A stretch of 54,595 bases of DNA from Chitinophaga pinensis (GTDB taxonomy: Bacteria > Bacteroidota > Bacteroidia > NS11-12g > UBA955). Within the stretch, counting starts at the first letter, position 1; each line of letters starts with the position of its first letter. A program made the position numbers and the translations under genes. Where the stretch lies: assembly GCA_945860565.1 (NCBI GenBank), contig CAMAQS010000006.1:1-54595 (forward strand), read 5' to 3'. Below the pieces are notes generated by a model. It made no database searches, was not told the DNA's origin, and saw nothing but the letters and a program-made list of their open reading frames with translations. Of the stretch, positions 16,787 through 25,148 are shown piece by piece.

Positions 16787-16840
16787 TAATGACCAATAGT
16801 TATAACTTTTGGTCATTATAATGACTTTTAGTTATATTTG
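16787..16840 (+). promoter_or_regulatory. Operator-like repeat array and promoter of the AAA_14/DUF4143 gene
   Basis: A 32-bp near-perfect palindrome (16787-16818; 15 of 16 base pairs match) is followed at once by a third half-site (16819-16836). Each half-site is TAATGAC-N4-AGTTATA or its complement, so the three tile exactly at 16-bp steps. Within it are two smaller perfect palindromes: AGTTATAACT (16798-16807) and GTCATTATAATGAC (16812-16825). A -33 TTTG (16808-16811), 21-base spacer and -7 TATATTTG (16833-16840) are embedded in the array. The -7 box ends 5 bases before the ATG. A bound regulator would occlude RNA polymerase. Confidence 0.7.
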
Positions 16841-16845
16841 TAGCG

Positions 16846-17967
16846 ATGTTTTTGAGAACAATTGAGCAAAATTTGAAGAAAAAACTAAAGCCAGGAAAAG
16901 CGATAGTGTTAATTGGTGCGAGACAAGTTGGGAAAACAACGTTGATAAAATCAATCTTAAAAGATGTAGATCATCTTTTTTTAGATGCCGATGACCCTTC
17001 TATACGAGCCCTATTAACCAATCCCACTACTTCAGAATTGCGAAGTATTATCGGGAAGTACACGTACATTTTTATAGATGAAGCTCAACGGATTCCATCG
17101 ATTGGTTTAACTTTAAAAATCATTACAGACCAATTTCCGCAGGTGCAGTTATTGGTAAGTGGATCATCAGCATTTGAACTAAACAATATAATTAATGAAC
17201 CACTTACCGGAAGAAAGTGGGAATACGAACTGTATCCTTTGAGTTGGCAAGAATTTGAAAACAAATTAGGCTATGTAAACGCTGAACAACAATTGGAAGA
17301 TAGATTATTGTATGGCTTTTATCCTGAGGTAATAAACAATCAAGGCGAAGAAAAAGAAACATTAAAAAATATCGTTAACAGTTATTTGTATAGGGACTTA
17401 TTGGCATTTACGGAAATAAGAAAACCGGATTTTTTGGAAAAACTATTGCAAGCTTTGGCAATTCAAGTAGGAAGTGAAGTCAATTACAATGAATTAGCCC
17501 AATTGGTTGGGATCAACAAAGTAACCATCCAAAATTACTTAGATATATTAGAGCGTAGTTTTGTAATATTCCGTTTGCCCAGTTTTAGTCGCAATCTCCT
17601 GAATGAAATAAAACAAAATCGCAAAGTTTATTTCTATGATAATGGACTTCGAAATATGATTATTGGTAACTTTTCTCCGTTGGAATTACGTTCAGACAAA
17701 GGAGCATTGTGGGAGAATTTTTTAATGGCTGAGCGCAAAAAACAAAATAGCTACTATCAAACTTTTGCTAAAATGTATTTTTGGAGAACCAAGCAACAAC
17801 AAGAAATTGATTACATTGAAGAAAAAGACGGCTCATTGCATGCTTTTGAATTTAAGTGGAAATCATTGGGGGCAAAATTGCCAACTACTTTTGGAAAGAC
17901 ATATGACTCCGATTTTACCATTATAAATCGCAGTAATTTTCGAGATTTCGTAAAATTTGACCATTAA
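16846..17967 (+). CDS. AAA_14 / DUF4143 ATP-binding protein
   Basis: 373 residues. An N-terminal P-loop domain has Walker A GARQVGKTT (residues 24-32) and Walker B YIFIDEAQ (74-81). The middle has a winged-helix-like stretch (VNYNELAQLVGINKVTIQNYLDILER reads as a helix-turn-helix, split here as about residues 217-242). The C-terminal DUF4143 part contains EIDYIEEKDGSLHAFEFK, the EID and ExK pattern of a restriction-endonuclease-like fold. The cellular role of this large family is not established. The gene is single and mobile-looking, sits in an accessory stretch and has its own complex promoter, suggesting autoregulation through the HTH-like segment (inference). Confidence 0.9.
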   Translation: MFLRTIEQNLKKKLKPGKAIVLIGARQVGKTTLIKSILKDVDHLFLDADDPSIRALLTNPTTSELRSIIGKYTYIFIDEAQRIPSIGLTLKIITDQFPQVQLLVSGSSAFELNNIINEPLTGRKWEYELYPLSWQEFENKLGYVNAEQQLEDRLLYGFYPEVINNQGEEKETLKNIVNSYLYRDLLAFTEIRKPDFLEKLLQALAIQVGSEVNYNELAQLVGINKVTIQNYLDILERSFVIFRLPSFSRNLLNEIKQNRKVYFYDNGLRNMIIGNFSPLELRSDKGALWENFLMAERKKQNSYYQTFAKMYFWRTKQQQEIDYIEEKDGSLHAFEFKWKSLGAKLPTTFGKTYDSDFTIINRSNFRDFVKFDH

Positions 17968-18059
17968 AGTCAATGAAATGTTGAGAATTCAAATCCATCT
18001 TAAAGACATAAAGTTGTCTCTCAAAAATCAATACTTAAATTTTCAAGACCTACACATCC

Positions 18060-18575
18060 TTATATAGACAATTTCATTTTCCGCCACTCTTCCGGTGTCA
18101 AAATCTCTGAATTGGTTTCAATGAGAACTCCGTCTACCCCAGCTGCGTTGGCGCAATCTATGTCGCGCTGCCTATCGCCAATCATTAAACAATTGGCAGA
18201 GTTTAATTGATATCTATGCAACGCCTTTTCAATCATTAAACTGCCCGGTTTGCGGCAAAAACAGCGGCCTGAATAAGCTTCATGGTGGGGACAATAAAAA
18301 AATTCGGTAATGTGAAATTCTCTAAAAATGCATTCCCCGTTTACAAATTGGTGCATGGCCATCACTTCATTTTCAGAATAAAGTTGTTTGGCGAGTCCAC
18401 CTTGGTTGGTTATAACGAATAGCAAGTATCCTTCGTCGAACCACAATTTCATTTTTTGGAGGATGGTGGGCAACAGCACAAATTCTGCCAACGACTTGGT
18501 GTAGTCACCGGGATCGTGATTAATAACTCCATCGCGGTCTAAAAACAGTGCTTTTTTCGAATTATGGGAGTGCAT
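18060..18575 (-). CDS. gmhB: D-glycero-beta-D-manno-heptose-1,7-bisphosphate 7-phosphatase-like HAD-IIIA phosphatase
   Basis: 171 residues. HAD motif I is FLDRDGVIN with nucleophile Asp13 and acid/base Asp15; motif II is FVITNQGG; motif III/IV is MIGDRQRDIDCA. The GmhB-type zinc loop is present: Cys95, His97, Cys105 and Cys107 in CPHHEAYSGRCFCRKP. GmhB removes the 7-phosphate in ADP-heptose synthesis for the lipopolysaccharide core; histidinol-phosphatase relatives share the fold, so specificity is by family resemblance. It is alone on the minus strand, divergent from the glycosyltransferase gene. Confidence 0.9.
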   Translation of the reverse strand: MHSHNSKKALFLDRDGVINHDPGDYTKSLAEFVLLPTILQKMKLWFDEGYLLFVITNQGGLAKQLYSENEVMAMHQFVNGECIFREFHITEFFYCPHHEAYSGRCFCRKPGSLMIEKALHRYQLNSANCLMIGDRQRDIDCANAAGVDGVLIETNSEILTPEEWRKMKLSI

Positions 18576-18680
18576 TATCCCTCAAAAATACACTTTTAAT
18601 AATGAAAATTAGGAGAATGTCATGTTGAATAATGCAAATATGCAGACGTATACACCTCATTTTTTGCGACAAAAAAAACC

Positions 18681-18688
18681 TATTTTTG
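18681..18688 (+). promoter_or_regulatory. -7 box TATTTTTG for the glycosyltransferase gene
   Basis: Perfect TAnnTTTG match ending 9 bases before the ATG at 18698. Confidence 0.5.
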
Positions 18689-18697
18689 CCATCTCTT

Positions 18698-19432
18698 ATG
18701 TCATCTACGCCAAAGTACCTCGTCATAATTCCAACCTACAATGAAATCGAAAACATTGAACGGATGATTCACACCGTGATGGCGTTAGAAAAAAACATTG
18801 ATTTATTGGTGGTGGATGACAATTCACCAGACGGAACTGGAGATGTTGTAAAAAAACACTTTGCCACTTATCCTGAGTCCTTATATATTCTCGAAAGAAA
18901 AGAAAAAAACGGATTGGGCACGGCATATATCGCTGGATTTCATTGGGCATTAGACCGTGAATATGATTATATCTGTGAAATGGATTGCGACTTTTCTCAT
19001 CCAGTAGACCAACTGCCAAAACTTATAGAAGTGTGCGAGAATGGCGCCGATGTATGTGTTGGTTCTAGGTATTATGGTGGTGTTGTAAACGTGGTAAACT
19101 GGCCAATGGGAAGGGTTTTAATGAGTTATTATGCCAGCAAATATGTACAGTTTGTAACTGGATTAGACATTGCTGATACCACTGCTGGATTTGTTTGTTA
19201 CAAACGAAAAGTACTAGAAAGTATTGGCATAGACGATATTAAGTTCAGAGGGTATGCATTCCAAATTGAAATGAAATTCCGCACAAAACGCAAAGGTTTT
19301 ATTCTGAAGGAGCATCCCATAATATTTACAGACAGAACTGCTGGCACTTCCAAAATGAGCACCAAAATATTCCGTGAAGCCTTATTTGGCGTTTTGGAAT
19401 TAAAAATTAAAAGCATTTTCGGTAGGCTTTAA
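18698..19432 (+). CDS. Polyprenol monophosphomannose synthase-like family 2 glycosyltransferase
   Basis: 244 residues from the ATG at 18698; the longer open frame upstream crosses the -7 box. The GT-A fold shows VIIPTYNEIENI, the LLVVDDNSPDGTG Asp pair and the metal-binding CEMDCDFSHP (DxD). The stretch VVNWPMGRVLMSYYASKYV and TTAGFVCYKR are typical of the DPM1/Ppm1 group that transfers mannose from GDP-mannose to a polyprenyl phosphate at the membrane. No C-terminal membrane segment is present, so this is the soluble DPM1-like form. The acceptor and sugar are inferred from family only. Confidence 0.9.
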   Translation: MSSTPKYLVIIPTYNEIENIERMIHTVMALEKNIDLLVVDDNSPDGTGDVVKKHFATYPESLYILERKEKNGLGTAYIAGFHWALDREYDYICEMDCDFSHPVDQLPKLIEVCENGADVCVGSRYYGGVVNVVNWPMGRVLMSYYASKYVQFVTGLDIADTTAGFVCYKRKVLESIGIDDIKFRGYAFQIEMKFRTKRKGFILKEHPIIFTDRTAGTSKMSTKIFREALFGVLELKIKSIFGRL

Positions 19433-19572
19433 TTTTTCTTCGAAAAGTCTGTAGTTTAACAATATAATGCCTGTGGCTTTTCTAGCCCAACTAGAGGCTG
19501 CACCGCATCTACATAATGTAAAAATAATTTCAAATTTTGTAACCGTCATTGTATTTTTTGTATTATTGGAAC

Positions 19573-20163
19573 ATGAAATTAAAAATTGTTTTAAGTGCAT
19601 TGGTAGCAATCGCGGTTGCATCATGCGGTATTACACGTGAACGCGATGGTTTTGGCGGCGGATTTGGTTCCGGTAAAAAATGTGATAAAGAATGTGGAAC
19701 TCCGAATTCAACAACTAAAGTTGAAGGAAATTCTACTGTTAAAGATTTAGCAGAAAGCTCTTTGAAAGTTGAAAACACTGCCATTGAAACCACTGCAGTT
19801 ATAGCTACAGCAGAAGCCAAAGCGGAAATCAAAAAAGCAATTGCCGCAAAACAAACATTTGCTCAAAAAGTGGCCACTAAAATGGCAGTTAGAGCAGCCG
19901 CAAAATATGCACCGGCCAAAGTTAAAAAGGCAGTGGCAAAAAACAGTGGCGCTGGCAATTACGACGATGAAATCTTGATTGCAATTATATTGTGCTTTTT
20001 TACAGGTGTCTGGGGTATTCACCGTTTCTATTTAGGCTACAATCTTATTGGGTTAATCCAATTGCTCACATTGGGAGGTTGCGGAATTTGGTTCGTAATC
20101 GACTTTATACGGTTGATTATAGGTGATTTAGAAGCCAATACTGGGGATCCTTGGTCATTATAA
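19573..20163 (+). CDS. TM2-domain lipoprotein with Ala/Lys-rich linker
   Basis: 196 residues from the ATG at 19573. The signal peptide ends with a lipobox-like AVASC near residue 18. Residues about 22-125 are low complexity: Gly-rich, then Ala/Lys/Thr/Glu-rich and probably helical. The last about 65 residues are a TM2 domain with two membrane helices (EILIAIILCFFTGVWGIHRF and LIQLLTLGGCGIWFVIDFIR) joined by the short YLGYN turn. A protein with both a lipid anchor and two C-terminal membrane helices is topologically odd. It is followed by a terminator and then the DUF2752 gene, another frequent partner of TM2. Confidence 0.85.
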   Translation: MKLKIVLSALVAIAVASCGITRERDGFGGGFGSGKKCDKECGTPNSTTKVEGNSTVKDLAESSLKVENTAIETTAVIATAEAKAEIKKAIAAKQTFAQKVATKMAVRAAAKYAPAKVKKAVAKNSGAGNYDDEILIAIILCFFTGVWGIHRFYLGYNLIGLIQLLTLGGCGIWFVIDFIRLIIGDLEANTGDPWSL

Positions 20164-20220
20164 GCATCATTTAAGGCAGTTAGATTAGACTTAAAACTTT
20201 TCTAAACTTTGCCAAAATAC

Positions 20221-20254
20221 AAAGGCGTCAAACTACAATTTGGCGCCTTTTTTA
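20221..20254 (+). terminator. Intrinsic terminator after the TM2 gene
   Basis: Stem AAAGGCGTCAAA (20221-20232) pairs with TTTGGCGCCTTT (20239-20250; one G-T pair), loop CTACAA, followed by T residues. Confidence 0.85.
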
Positions 20255-20257
20255 TTG

Positions 20258-20265
20258 TAAATTTG
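20258..20265 (+). promoter_or_regulatory. -7 box TAAATTTG for the DUF2752 gene
   Basis: Perfect TAnnTTTG match directly after the terminator and 5 bases before the ATG at 20271. Confidence 0.6.
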
Positions 20266-20270
20266 TTTAA

Positions 20271-20591
20271 ATGAAAGTTTCTAATAAAGAAACCCGACGG
20301 AATATTCAATCAGGAATTATTCTTATAGTTCCGTTTATTCTCTGGATACTGCCGGCCAACTTTTTTGATACGGGACAAAGCATTTGTATCAGTAAACTTT
20401 TAATGGACAGAGATTGTCCAGGTTGTGGCATTACCAGGGCTGTGCAACATGCCATGCACGGTGAATTCACTTTGGCCTTTGGCTTCAATAAGGTTATAAT
20501 TGTACTATTGCCCTTGTTTGTTTTTATCTATTTACGTCTGGCACGTGACACAATTAGACGGTTAAAAACAAGATTTAACCGCAATCAATGA
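20271..20591 (+). CDS. DUF2752 membrane protein
   Basis: 106 residues with two hydrophobic segments (about 14-32 and 71-88) and, between them, the family signature CPGCGITRAVQHAMHGE. DUF2752 proteins are small inner-membrane proteins of unknown function, often found beside TM2-domain genes, as here. It has its own promoter and is separated from the TM2 gene by a terminator, so the two are neighbours but not strictly one operon. Confidence 0.92.
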   Translation: MKVSNKETRRNIQSGIILIVPFILWILPANFFDTGQSICISKLLMDRDCPGCGITRAVQHAMHGEFTLAFGFNKVIIVLLPLFVFIYLRLARDTIRRLKTRFNRNQ

Positions 20592-20620
20592 TTGGGATTT
20601 TAAAATAAATTGTACCTTTG
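20592..20620 (+). promoter_or_regulatory. Promoter of the corA-like gene
   Basis: TTG at 20592-20594, an 18-base spacer and a perfect -7 box TACCTTTG at 20613-20620; the start codon is 47 bases further on. The -33 element overlaps the stop codon of the DUF2752 gene. Confidence 0.6.
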
Positions 20621-20667
20621 CACCTCGATTTTCATGGATTCAGAACCTCGAAGTAATAATTTGAACA

Positions 20668-21615
20668 ATGCGCGTTTACTTCAAACGACAGAACCGCGTG
20701 CACAAAGTGCAGACATTGGCTCAGCTAGAGTCAATGGAGGGTGTAGTATGGATTGATTTACAGAATCCCACTCCGGCTGAAATTAGCGATGTAGAAGCAA
20801 ATTTTGAATTCAAATTCCAAAGTCGACAACAGCAAATCGAAATTGAAAGTTCCTCGCGGTATTTTGAAACCGATGATGAAATCATTGCAAACAGCAACTT
20901 TCTTCAATTTAATACAGAAGGCAACCATTTTTTATCGAATGCCGTTTCTTTTATCTTACAAGATGAAATTTTGTTTACCTATCGAGACTCCGATTTAACG
21001 GCTTTTTCCGATACGGTAAAAAAAATAAAAGGCAGCGGACGGTTCTTTCACTCCGGCAAACAAATTATGGCCACTTTGTTGGAAGTGGGAGTTGACAATG
21101 ACGCCGATTTGTTGGAAAACATATCTAGGCAAGTAACTGAATTGTGGAAAGTCGTTGGTTTTGGAGGAAATCCAGACGAAGAACTCATCTTACGCATTTC
21201 TAGGGTACAAGAAATGACCATGGAAATCCGTCAGAATGCGGTCGATAAACAAAGGGTACTTTCAGCAATTTTAAAAAGCCGCGAATTTGAAGGTGAAGAT
21301 TATGAGCGTCTGCGCATTGTAATTAAAGACATCAATTCGCTGATAGATCATGCCAATTTTACCTTTCAGCGACTTGAATACTTGCAAAATACATTTATGG
21401 GCCTTGTAAATATTGAGCAAAATAAAATCATCAAGATTTTTACGGTTGCCAGTGTTATTTTCATGCCTCCAACCTTAATTGCCAGTATTTACGGTACCAA
21501 TTTTGAATTTATAGAAGTCTATAAATGGAAATATGGATTTTCTTTGGCCGTATTATTGATGATTCTTTCATCTTTAGGGACTTTGTATTTCTTCCGTCGT
21601 AAAAAATGGTTATAA
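20668..21615 (+). CDS. corA: CorA-family divalent cation transporter with GTN instead of GMN
   Basis: 315 residues: a cytosolic alpha/beta funnel domain, a long stalk helix (about 180-258) and two C-terminal membrane helices (about 255-275 and 290-308), then a basic tail FRRKKWL. CorA pentamers carry Mg2+ or Co2+ (or Zn2+ efflux in ZntB relatives) through the inner membrane. The loop that in nearly all members reads YGMNF reads YGTNF here (Gly276-Thr277-Asn278; codons GGT ACC AAT), an unusual change in the selectivity-filter motif. The following KWKYGF is normal. Function in ion transport should be considered probable but altered. Confidence 0.92.
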   Translation: MRVYFKRQNRVHKVQTLAQLESMEGVVWIDLQNPTPAEISDVEANFEFKFQSRQQQIEIESSSRYFETDDEIIANSNFLQFNTEGNHFLSNAVSFILQDEILFTYRDSDLTAFSDTVKKIKGSGRFFHSGKQIMATLLEVGVDNDADLLENISRQVTELWKVVGFGGNPDEELILRISRVQEMTMEIRQNAVDKQRVLSAILKSREFEGEDYERLRIVIKDINSLIDHANFTFQRLEYLQNTFMGLVNIEQNKIIKIFTVASVIFMPPTLIASIYGTNFEFIEVYKWKYGFSLAVLLMILSSLGTLYFFRRKKWL

Positions 21616-21654
21616 ACACCAAACTATCTTACTTTTTTATTGTTACCTATTGAA

Positions 21655-22131
21655 ATGAAAGCATTGCTTTTTGGATTGTTATTTTTAAGCATCAAGCCAG
21701 ACTTCATGGTTATTCGCAGTGAATACCGTGCAGCTCTCACATCCCCCAAACACATACAAACATTAAAGTCGAGCACAAAACCCCATATCCAAGATGCATT
21801 GTCTTTGGCTTATTATGCCACCGCAGTTGCTTTGGAAGCAAGGGAATCTTCGTGGGTGCCTACAAAAATAAAATTGGCCAATTCTGCCCATGACCTTTTG
21901 AACAAAGCCGTTACAAAAGACCCGAACTCAATAGAAATTCGTTTCTTACGTTTTAGTTTTCAAGCAAATACGCCTTCCATGCTTGGTTTACAAACGCATG
22001 TTACTGCCGATAAAACTTTTTTATTGGCCAACATACAAACATCACACCCCATGTGGGATGTGATGCATGCATATTATAAACAATGTTCTGCGTTTAGTAC
22101 TACTGAGAAACAGCGCTTGAATCGTCTGTAA
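21655..22131 (+). CDS. Secreted protein of unknown function, TPR-like
   Basis: 158 residues from the ATG at 21655. A short signal peptide ([15 protein letters not shown]) is followed by an all-helical protein with alternating small and large residues ([38 protein letters not shown]) that resembles a degenerate TPR solenoid. I do not recognise a family and propose no function. It lies 39 bases after corA in the same direction. Its last 32 bases overlap the 3' end of the convergent pgk gene. Confidence 0.7.
   Translation: MKALLFGLLFLSIKPDFMVIRSEYRAALTSPKHIQTLKSSTKPHIQDALSLAYYATAVALEARESSWVPTKIKLANSAHDLLNKAVTKDPNSIEIRFLRFSFQANTPSMLGLQTHVTADKTFLLANIQTSHPMWDVMHAYYKQCSAFSTTEKQRLNRL
21740..21751 (+). 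repeat. 12-mer motif variant CATCCCCCAAAC
   Basis: One-mismatch copy of the dispersed motif, inside the preceding coding region (Thr-Ser-Pro-Lys). Confidence 0.6.
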
Positions 22132-23314
22132 TGGCTGCAATGCCGGGAAGTACTTTACCTTCAAAATATTCAAGCAATGCTCCACCACCGGTAGACACGT
22201 AACTTACTTGATTTTCAAATCCAAATTTATGCACTGCGGCAGCGCTATCTCCGCCACCAATTAAGCTAAAACTTCCGTTATCAGTGGCTTTTGCTACTGC
22301 TTCTGCAATGGTTTTGGTGCCATTTGCAAATGCATCCATTTCGAACACCCCCATTGGTCCATTCCACAAAATGGTTTTACTGTTTGCCACAACTTCTGAA
22401 AAAGCAGATTGCGCTTGTTTTCCAATATCCAATCCCATCCAACCTGATGGAATGTTTCCACTGGCTACATTTTGAGTGTTGGCATCTGCGGCGAAGGCAT
22501 CGGCAATAACTGAGTCTTCTGGTAAATGAATTGACACTCCTTTTTCTTTTGCTCTTTCTAGTATTTCAATGCATGTATCCAAACGTTCCATTTCACACAA
22601 GGAGTTTCCAATTTCACCACCTTGAGCTTTGAAAAACGTGTAAGCCATCCCTCCACCAATAATAATGTGATCGGCTATATTCAATAAATTCTCTACAATC
22701 AGAATTTTATCTGAAACTTTTGCTCCTCCAACGATGGCGGTAAAAGGTCTTTCCGGATTTCCAACAACTTTTTGTGCATTTGCAACTTCTTGTCCCATTA
22801 CATAACCAAAAGACTTTTTATCCGGAAAAAATTCGGCAATAATGGCGGTTGAGGCGTGTGCTCTATGTGCAGTTCCAAAAGCATCGTTCATATAAAATGT
22901 ACCAAGTGATGCCAATTTCTTTGCAAACTCTTTGTCGCCTTTTTCTTCTTCTTTATAAAACCTTAAATTTTCAAGAAGCAATACTTCACCTGCTTTTAAG
23001 TTTGCCGCAAGATTAACGGCAGATTCGCCGATACAATCATCGGCAAATTGCACTTCTGTGCCCAACAATTCCGACAAATGTGCCAAAATATGCTTTAAAG
23101 AATACTTTTCTGTAGGCCCTTCTTTGGGTCTACCTAAATGACTCATAAGGATTACCGATCCACCATCACTCAAAATCTTCTGAATGGTAGGTACTACGGC
23201 GGTCATTCTAGAATCGTCGGTAATTTCAAATTTTTCGTTTAGGGGGACGTTAAAATCTACCCGAACGAGTACTTTTTCACCGTCGAAATTTTGTTGTTCA
23301 ATTGCATTTTTCAT
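22100..23314 (-). CDS. pgk: Phosphoglycerate kinase
   Basis: 404 residues. It makes ATP and 3-phosphoglycerate from 1,3-bisphosphoglycerate in glycolysis. Seen: [61 protein letters not shown] (as [13 protein letters not shown]), a nucleotide loop [13 protein letters not shown] (here [11 protein letters not shown]) and the C-terminal [19 protein letters not shown]. Length and motifs are normal. It begins 6 bases after the glyS stop, so both are in one operon. It overlaps the convergent unknown gene by 32 bases. Confidence 0.97.
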   Translation of the reverse strand: MKNAIEQQNFDGEKVLVRVDFNVPLNEKFEITDDSRMTAVVPTIQKILSDGGSVILMSHLGRPKEGPTEKYSLKHILAHLSELLGTEVQFADDCIGESAVNLAANLKAGEVLLLENLRFYKEEEKGDKEFAKKLASLGTFYMNDAFGTAHRAHASTAIIAEFFPDKKSFGYVMGQEVANAQKVVGNPERPFTAIVGGAKVSDKILIVENLLNIADHIIIGGGMAYTFFKAQGGEIGNSLCEMERLDTCIEILERAKEKGVSIHLPEDSVIADAFAADANTQNVASGNIPSGWMGLDIGKQAQSAFSEVVANSKTILWNGPMGVFEMDAFANGTKTIAEAVAKATDNGSFSLIGGGDSAAAVHKFGFENQVSYVSTGGGALLEYFEGKVLPGIAAITDDSSAVSQ

Positions 23315-23320
23315 ATAAGA

Positions 23321-24856
23321 TTATAAACTTTTAAGTAGTTGATTCATTCCTGTTTCCTTTGCTAAAATGGCGCTTAGAGATTCTATTTTCACCCGCTCTT
23401 GAATCATGGTGTCACGATGTCTAATCGTTACCATGCCATCACTTAAACTATCGTGATCTATGGTAACACAAAAAGGGGTTCCAATGGCATCCATTCTTCT
23501 GTAGCGTTTTCCAATGCTGTCTTTATCCTCAATAAAAACGTTGAAATCGCAACGTAAATCGTTGTATATCTGTTCTGCCAATTCTGGAAGTCCATCTTTT
23601 TTCACAAGGGGTAAAATGGCACATTTTATGGGGGCAATGGCAGGATGAAGCCTTAAGACCACCCTGGTATCTCCATCCACTTGTTCTTCTTGATAAGACT
23701 GGCACATGGTGAGTAAAAAGAGTCGATCTAAGCCTATGCTCGTTTCTACGACATACGGAATATAACTTTCATTGGTTTCGGCATCGAAGTACCTCAACTT
23801 TTTGCCACTAAATTCTTCGTGTTTTCCCAAATCAAAATCTGTCCGTGAGTGAATTCCTTCCACTTCTTTAAATCCGAAAGGAAAATCAAACTCAATGTCT
23901 ACCGCAGCGTTTGCGTAATGGGCCAATTTCACATGGTCGTGAAAGCGGTATTTTTCGGCTGGAGTGCCAAGTGCTTTGTGCCAAGCAATGCGTTTTTCTT
24001 TCCAATATTCGTACCATTGCAATTCGGTACCCGGTTTACAGAAAAACTGCATTTCCATTTGTTCGAATTCCTTCATACGCATGATAAACTGACGGGCCAC
24101 AATTTCATTTCGGAACGCTTTACCTGTTTGAGCAATACCAAAAGGCAGTTTTAGACGGCCTGTTTTTTGAACATTTAAATAATTCACAAAAATTCCTTGT
24201 GCTGTTTCAGGACGAAGATATAAGGCATCTTCTCCCCCATCGGCTGCACTCATTTGGGTAGAATACATGAGGTTAAACTGACGCACATCGGTCCAATTTT
24301 TTGAACCGCTAATGGGACAAACAATGCCTTCGTCTTCAATGAGTTTTTTGATAATTTCTAAATTCCCAGACTCTAAACCTTCCTTTAGAATTCCATCCAT
24401 TTCATCGATTTTCGCTTGATATTCAACGACTCTTGGATTGGTATTTCGGTACATTTCAGCATCAAAAGTTTCACCAAATCGTTTGGCGGCTTTCTCTATT
24501 TCCTTGGCTATTTTTTGGCGGATTTTTTCTTGATGGTCTTCAATAAGCACATCGGCTCTGTAGCGTTTCTTACTGTCTTTATTGTCAATCATCGGGTCGT
24601 TAAATCCGTCGACGTGACCACTTGCTTTCCATATCTTCGGATGCATAAAGATGGCCGAATCCAAACCAACAATGTTTTGATTTAATCTGGTCATGGATAA
24701 ATACCAAAATTGGCGCAAATTGTTGCGCAATTCCACCCCATTCTGACCGTAATCGTATACCGCAGCTAGCCCTCCATAGATGTCGCTACTTGGAAATACA
24801 AAACCGTATTCTTTGGCGTGTGAAACGATTTTATCAAATAGATTTATATCACTCAT
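23321..24856 (-). CDS. glyS: Glycine-tRNA ligase (dimeric, eukaryote-like type)
   Basis: 511 residues from the ATG at 24856. A TTG 12 bases upstream is in frame but coincides with the -7 box TATCTTTG. It is a class II synthetase of the alpha2 type: FPSSDIYGGLAAVYDYG at the N-terminus, then LYLRPETAQGIFVNY (motif 2 region), GIAQTGKAFRNEI, EMQFFCKPG, motif 3 VVETSIGLDRLFL, and a C-terminal anticodon-binding domain. It charges tRNA-Gly and is cotranscribed with pgk. Confidence 0.97.
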   Translation of the reverse strand: MSDINLFDKIVSHAKEYGFVFPSSDIYGGLAAVYDYGQNGVELRNNLRQFWYLSMTRLNQNIVGLDSAIFMHPKIWKASGHVDGFNDPMIDNKDSKKRYRADVLIEDHQEKIRQKIAKEIEKAAKRFGETFDAEMYRNTNPRVVEYQAKIDEMDGILKEGLESGNLEIIKKLIEDEGIVCPISGSKNWTDVRQFNLMYSTQMSAADGGEDALYLRPETAQGIFVNYLNVQKTGRLKLPFGIAQTGKAFRNEIVARQFIMRMKEFEQMEMQFFCKPGTELQWYEYWKEKRIAWHKALGTPAEKYRFHDHVKLAHYANAAVDIEFDFPFGFKEVEGIHSRTDFDLGKHEEFSGKKLRYFDAETNESYIPYVVETSIGLDRLFLLTMCQSYQEEQVDGDTRVVLRLHPAIAPIKCAILPLVKKDGLPELAEQIYNDLRCDFNVFIEDKDSIGKRYRRMDAIGTPFCVTIDHDSLSDGMVTIRHRDTMIQERVKIESLSAILAKETGMNQLLKSL

Positions 24857-24865
24857 ATTCTGGCG

Positions 24866-24873
24866 CAAAGATA
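24866..24873 (-). promoter_or_regulatory. -7 box TATCTTTG for glyS-pgk
   Basis: Perfect TAnnTTTG match ending 9 bases before the glyS ATG. Confidence 0.6.
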
Positions 24874-25108
24874 GTTATTTTTAAATCTGTAGACCCAAAA
24901 TGAACACTTCAACCCAGAATATGCACTAGAAAATCTTTTACGACCACAAATCCCTTTAAAATTGGGTGTTTCACTCACTTTGTTTCGGTCTCCATTTCGA
25001 TGAAATATGCTTCCCTGTCCAAAGTGCGATTTCTTTAAGCTTTAAGCACTCATGACGAAATTTCAATGAATTATCTGGGTTGAAAAATTCACAAAGCATA
25101 CAGAATGG

Positions 25109-25139
25109 TTGATATCTTAATGCCAATGTCTTAGATTTG
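25109..25139 (+). promoter_or_regulatory. Promoter of the histidine kinase gene
   Basis: TTG at 25109-25111, 20-base spacer, perfect -7 box TAGATTTG at 25132-25139, 9 bases before the ATG at 25149. The 292-base gap 24857-25148 holds no gene. Confidence 0.65.
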
Positions 25140-25148
25140 AAAAACAAT

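Noticed and set aside
19437..19560. A possible small RNA or tRNA between the glycosyltransferase and TM2 genes
   Set aside because: Only a 5-bp TCTAG/CTAGA hairpin is seen; there is no T-loop consensus and no cloverleaf.
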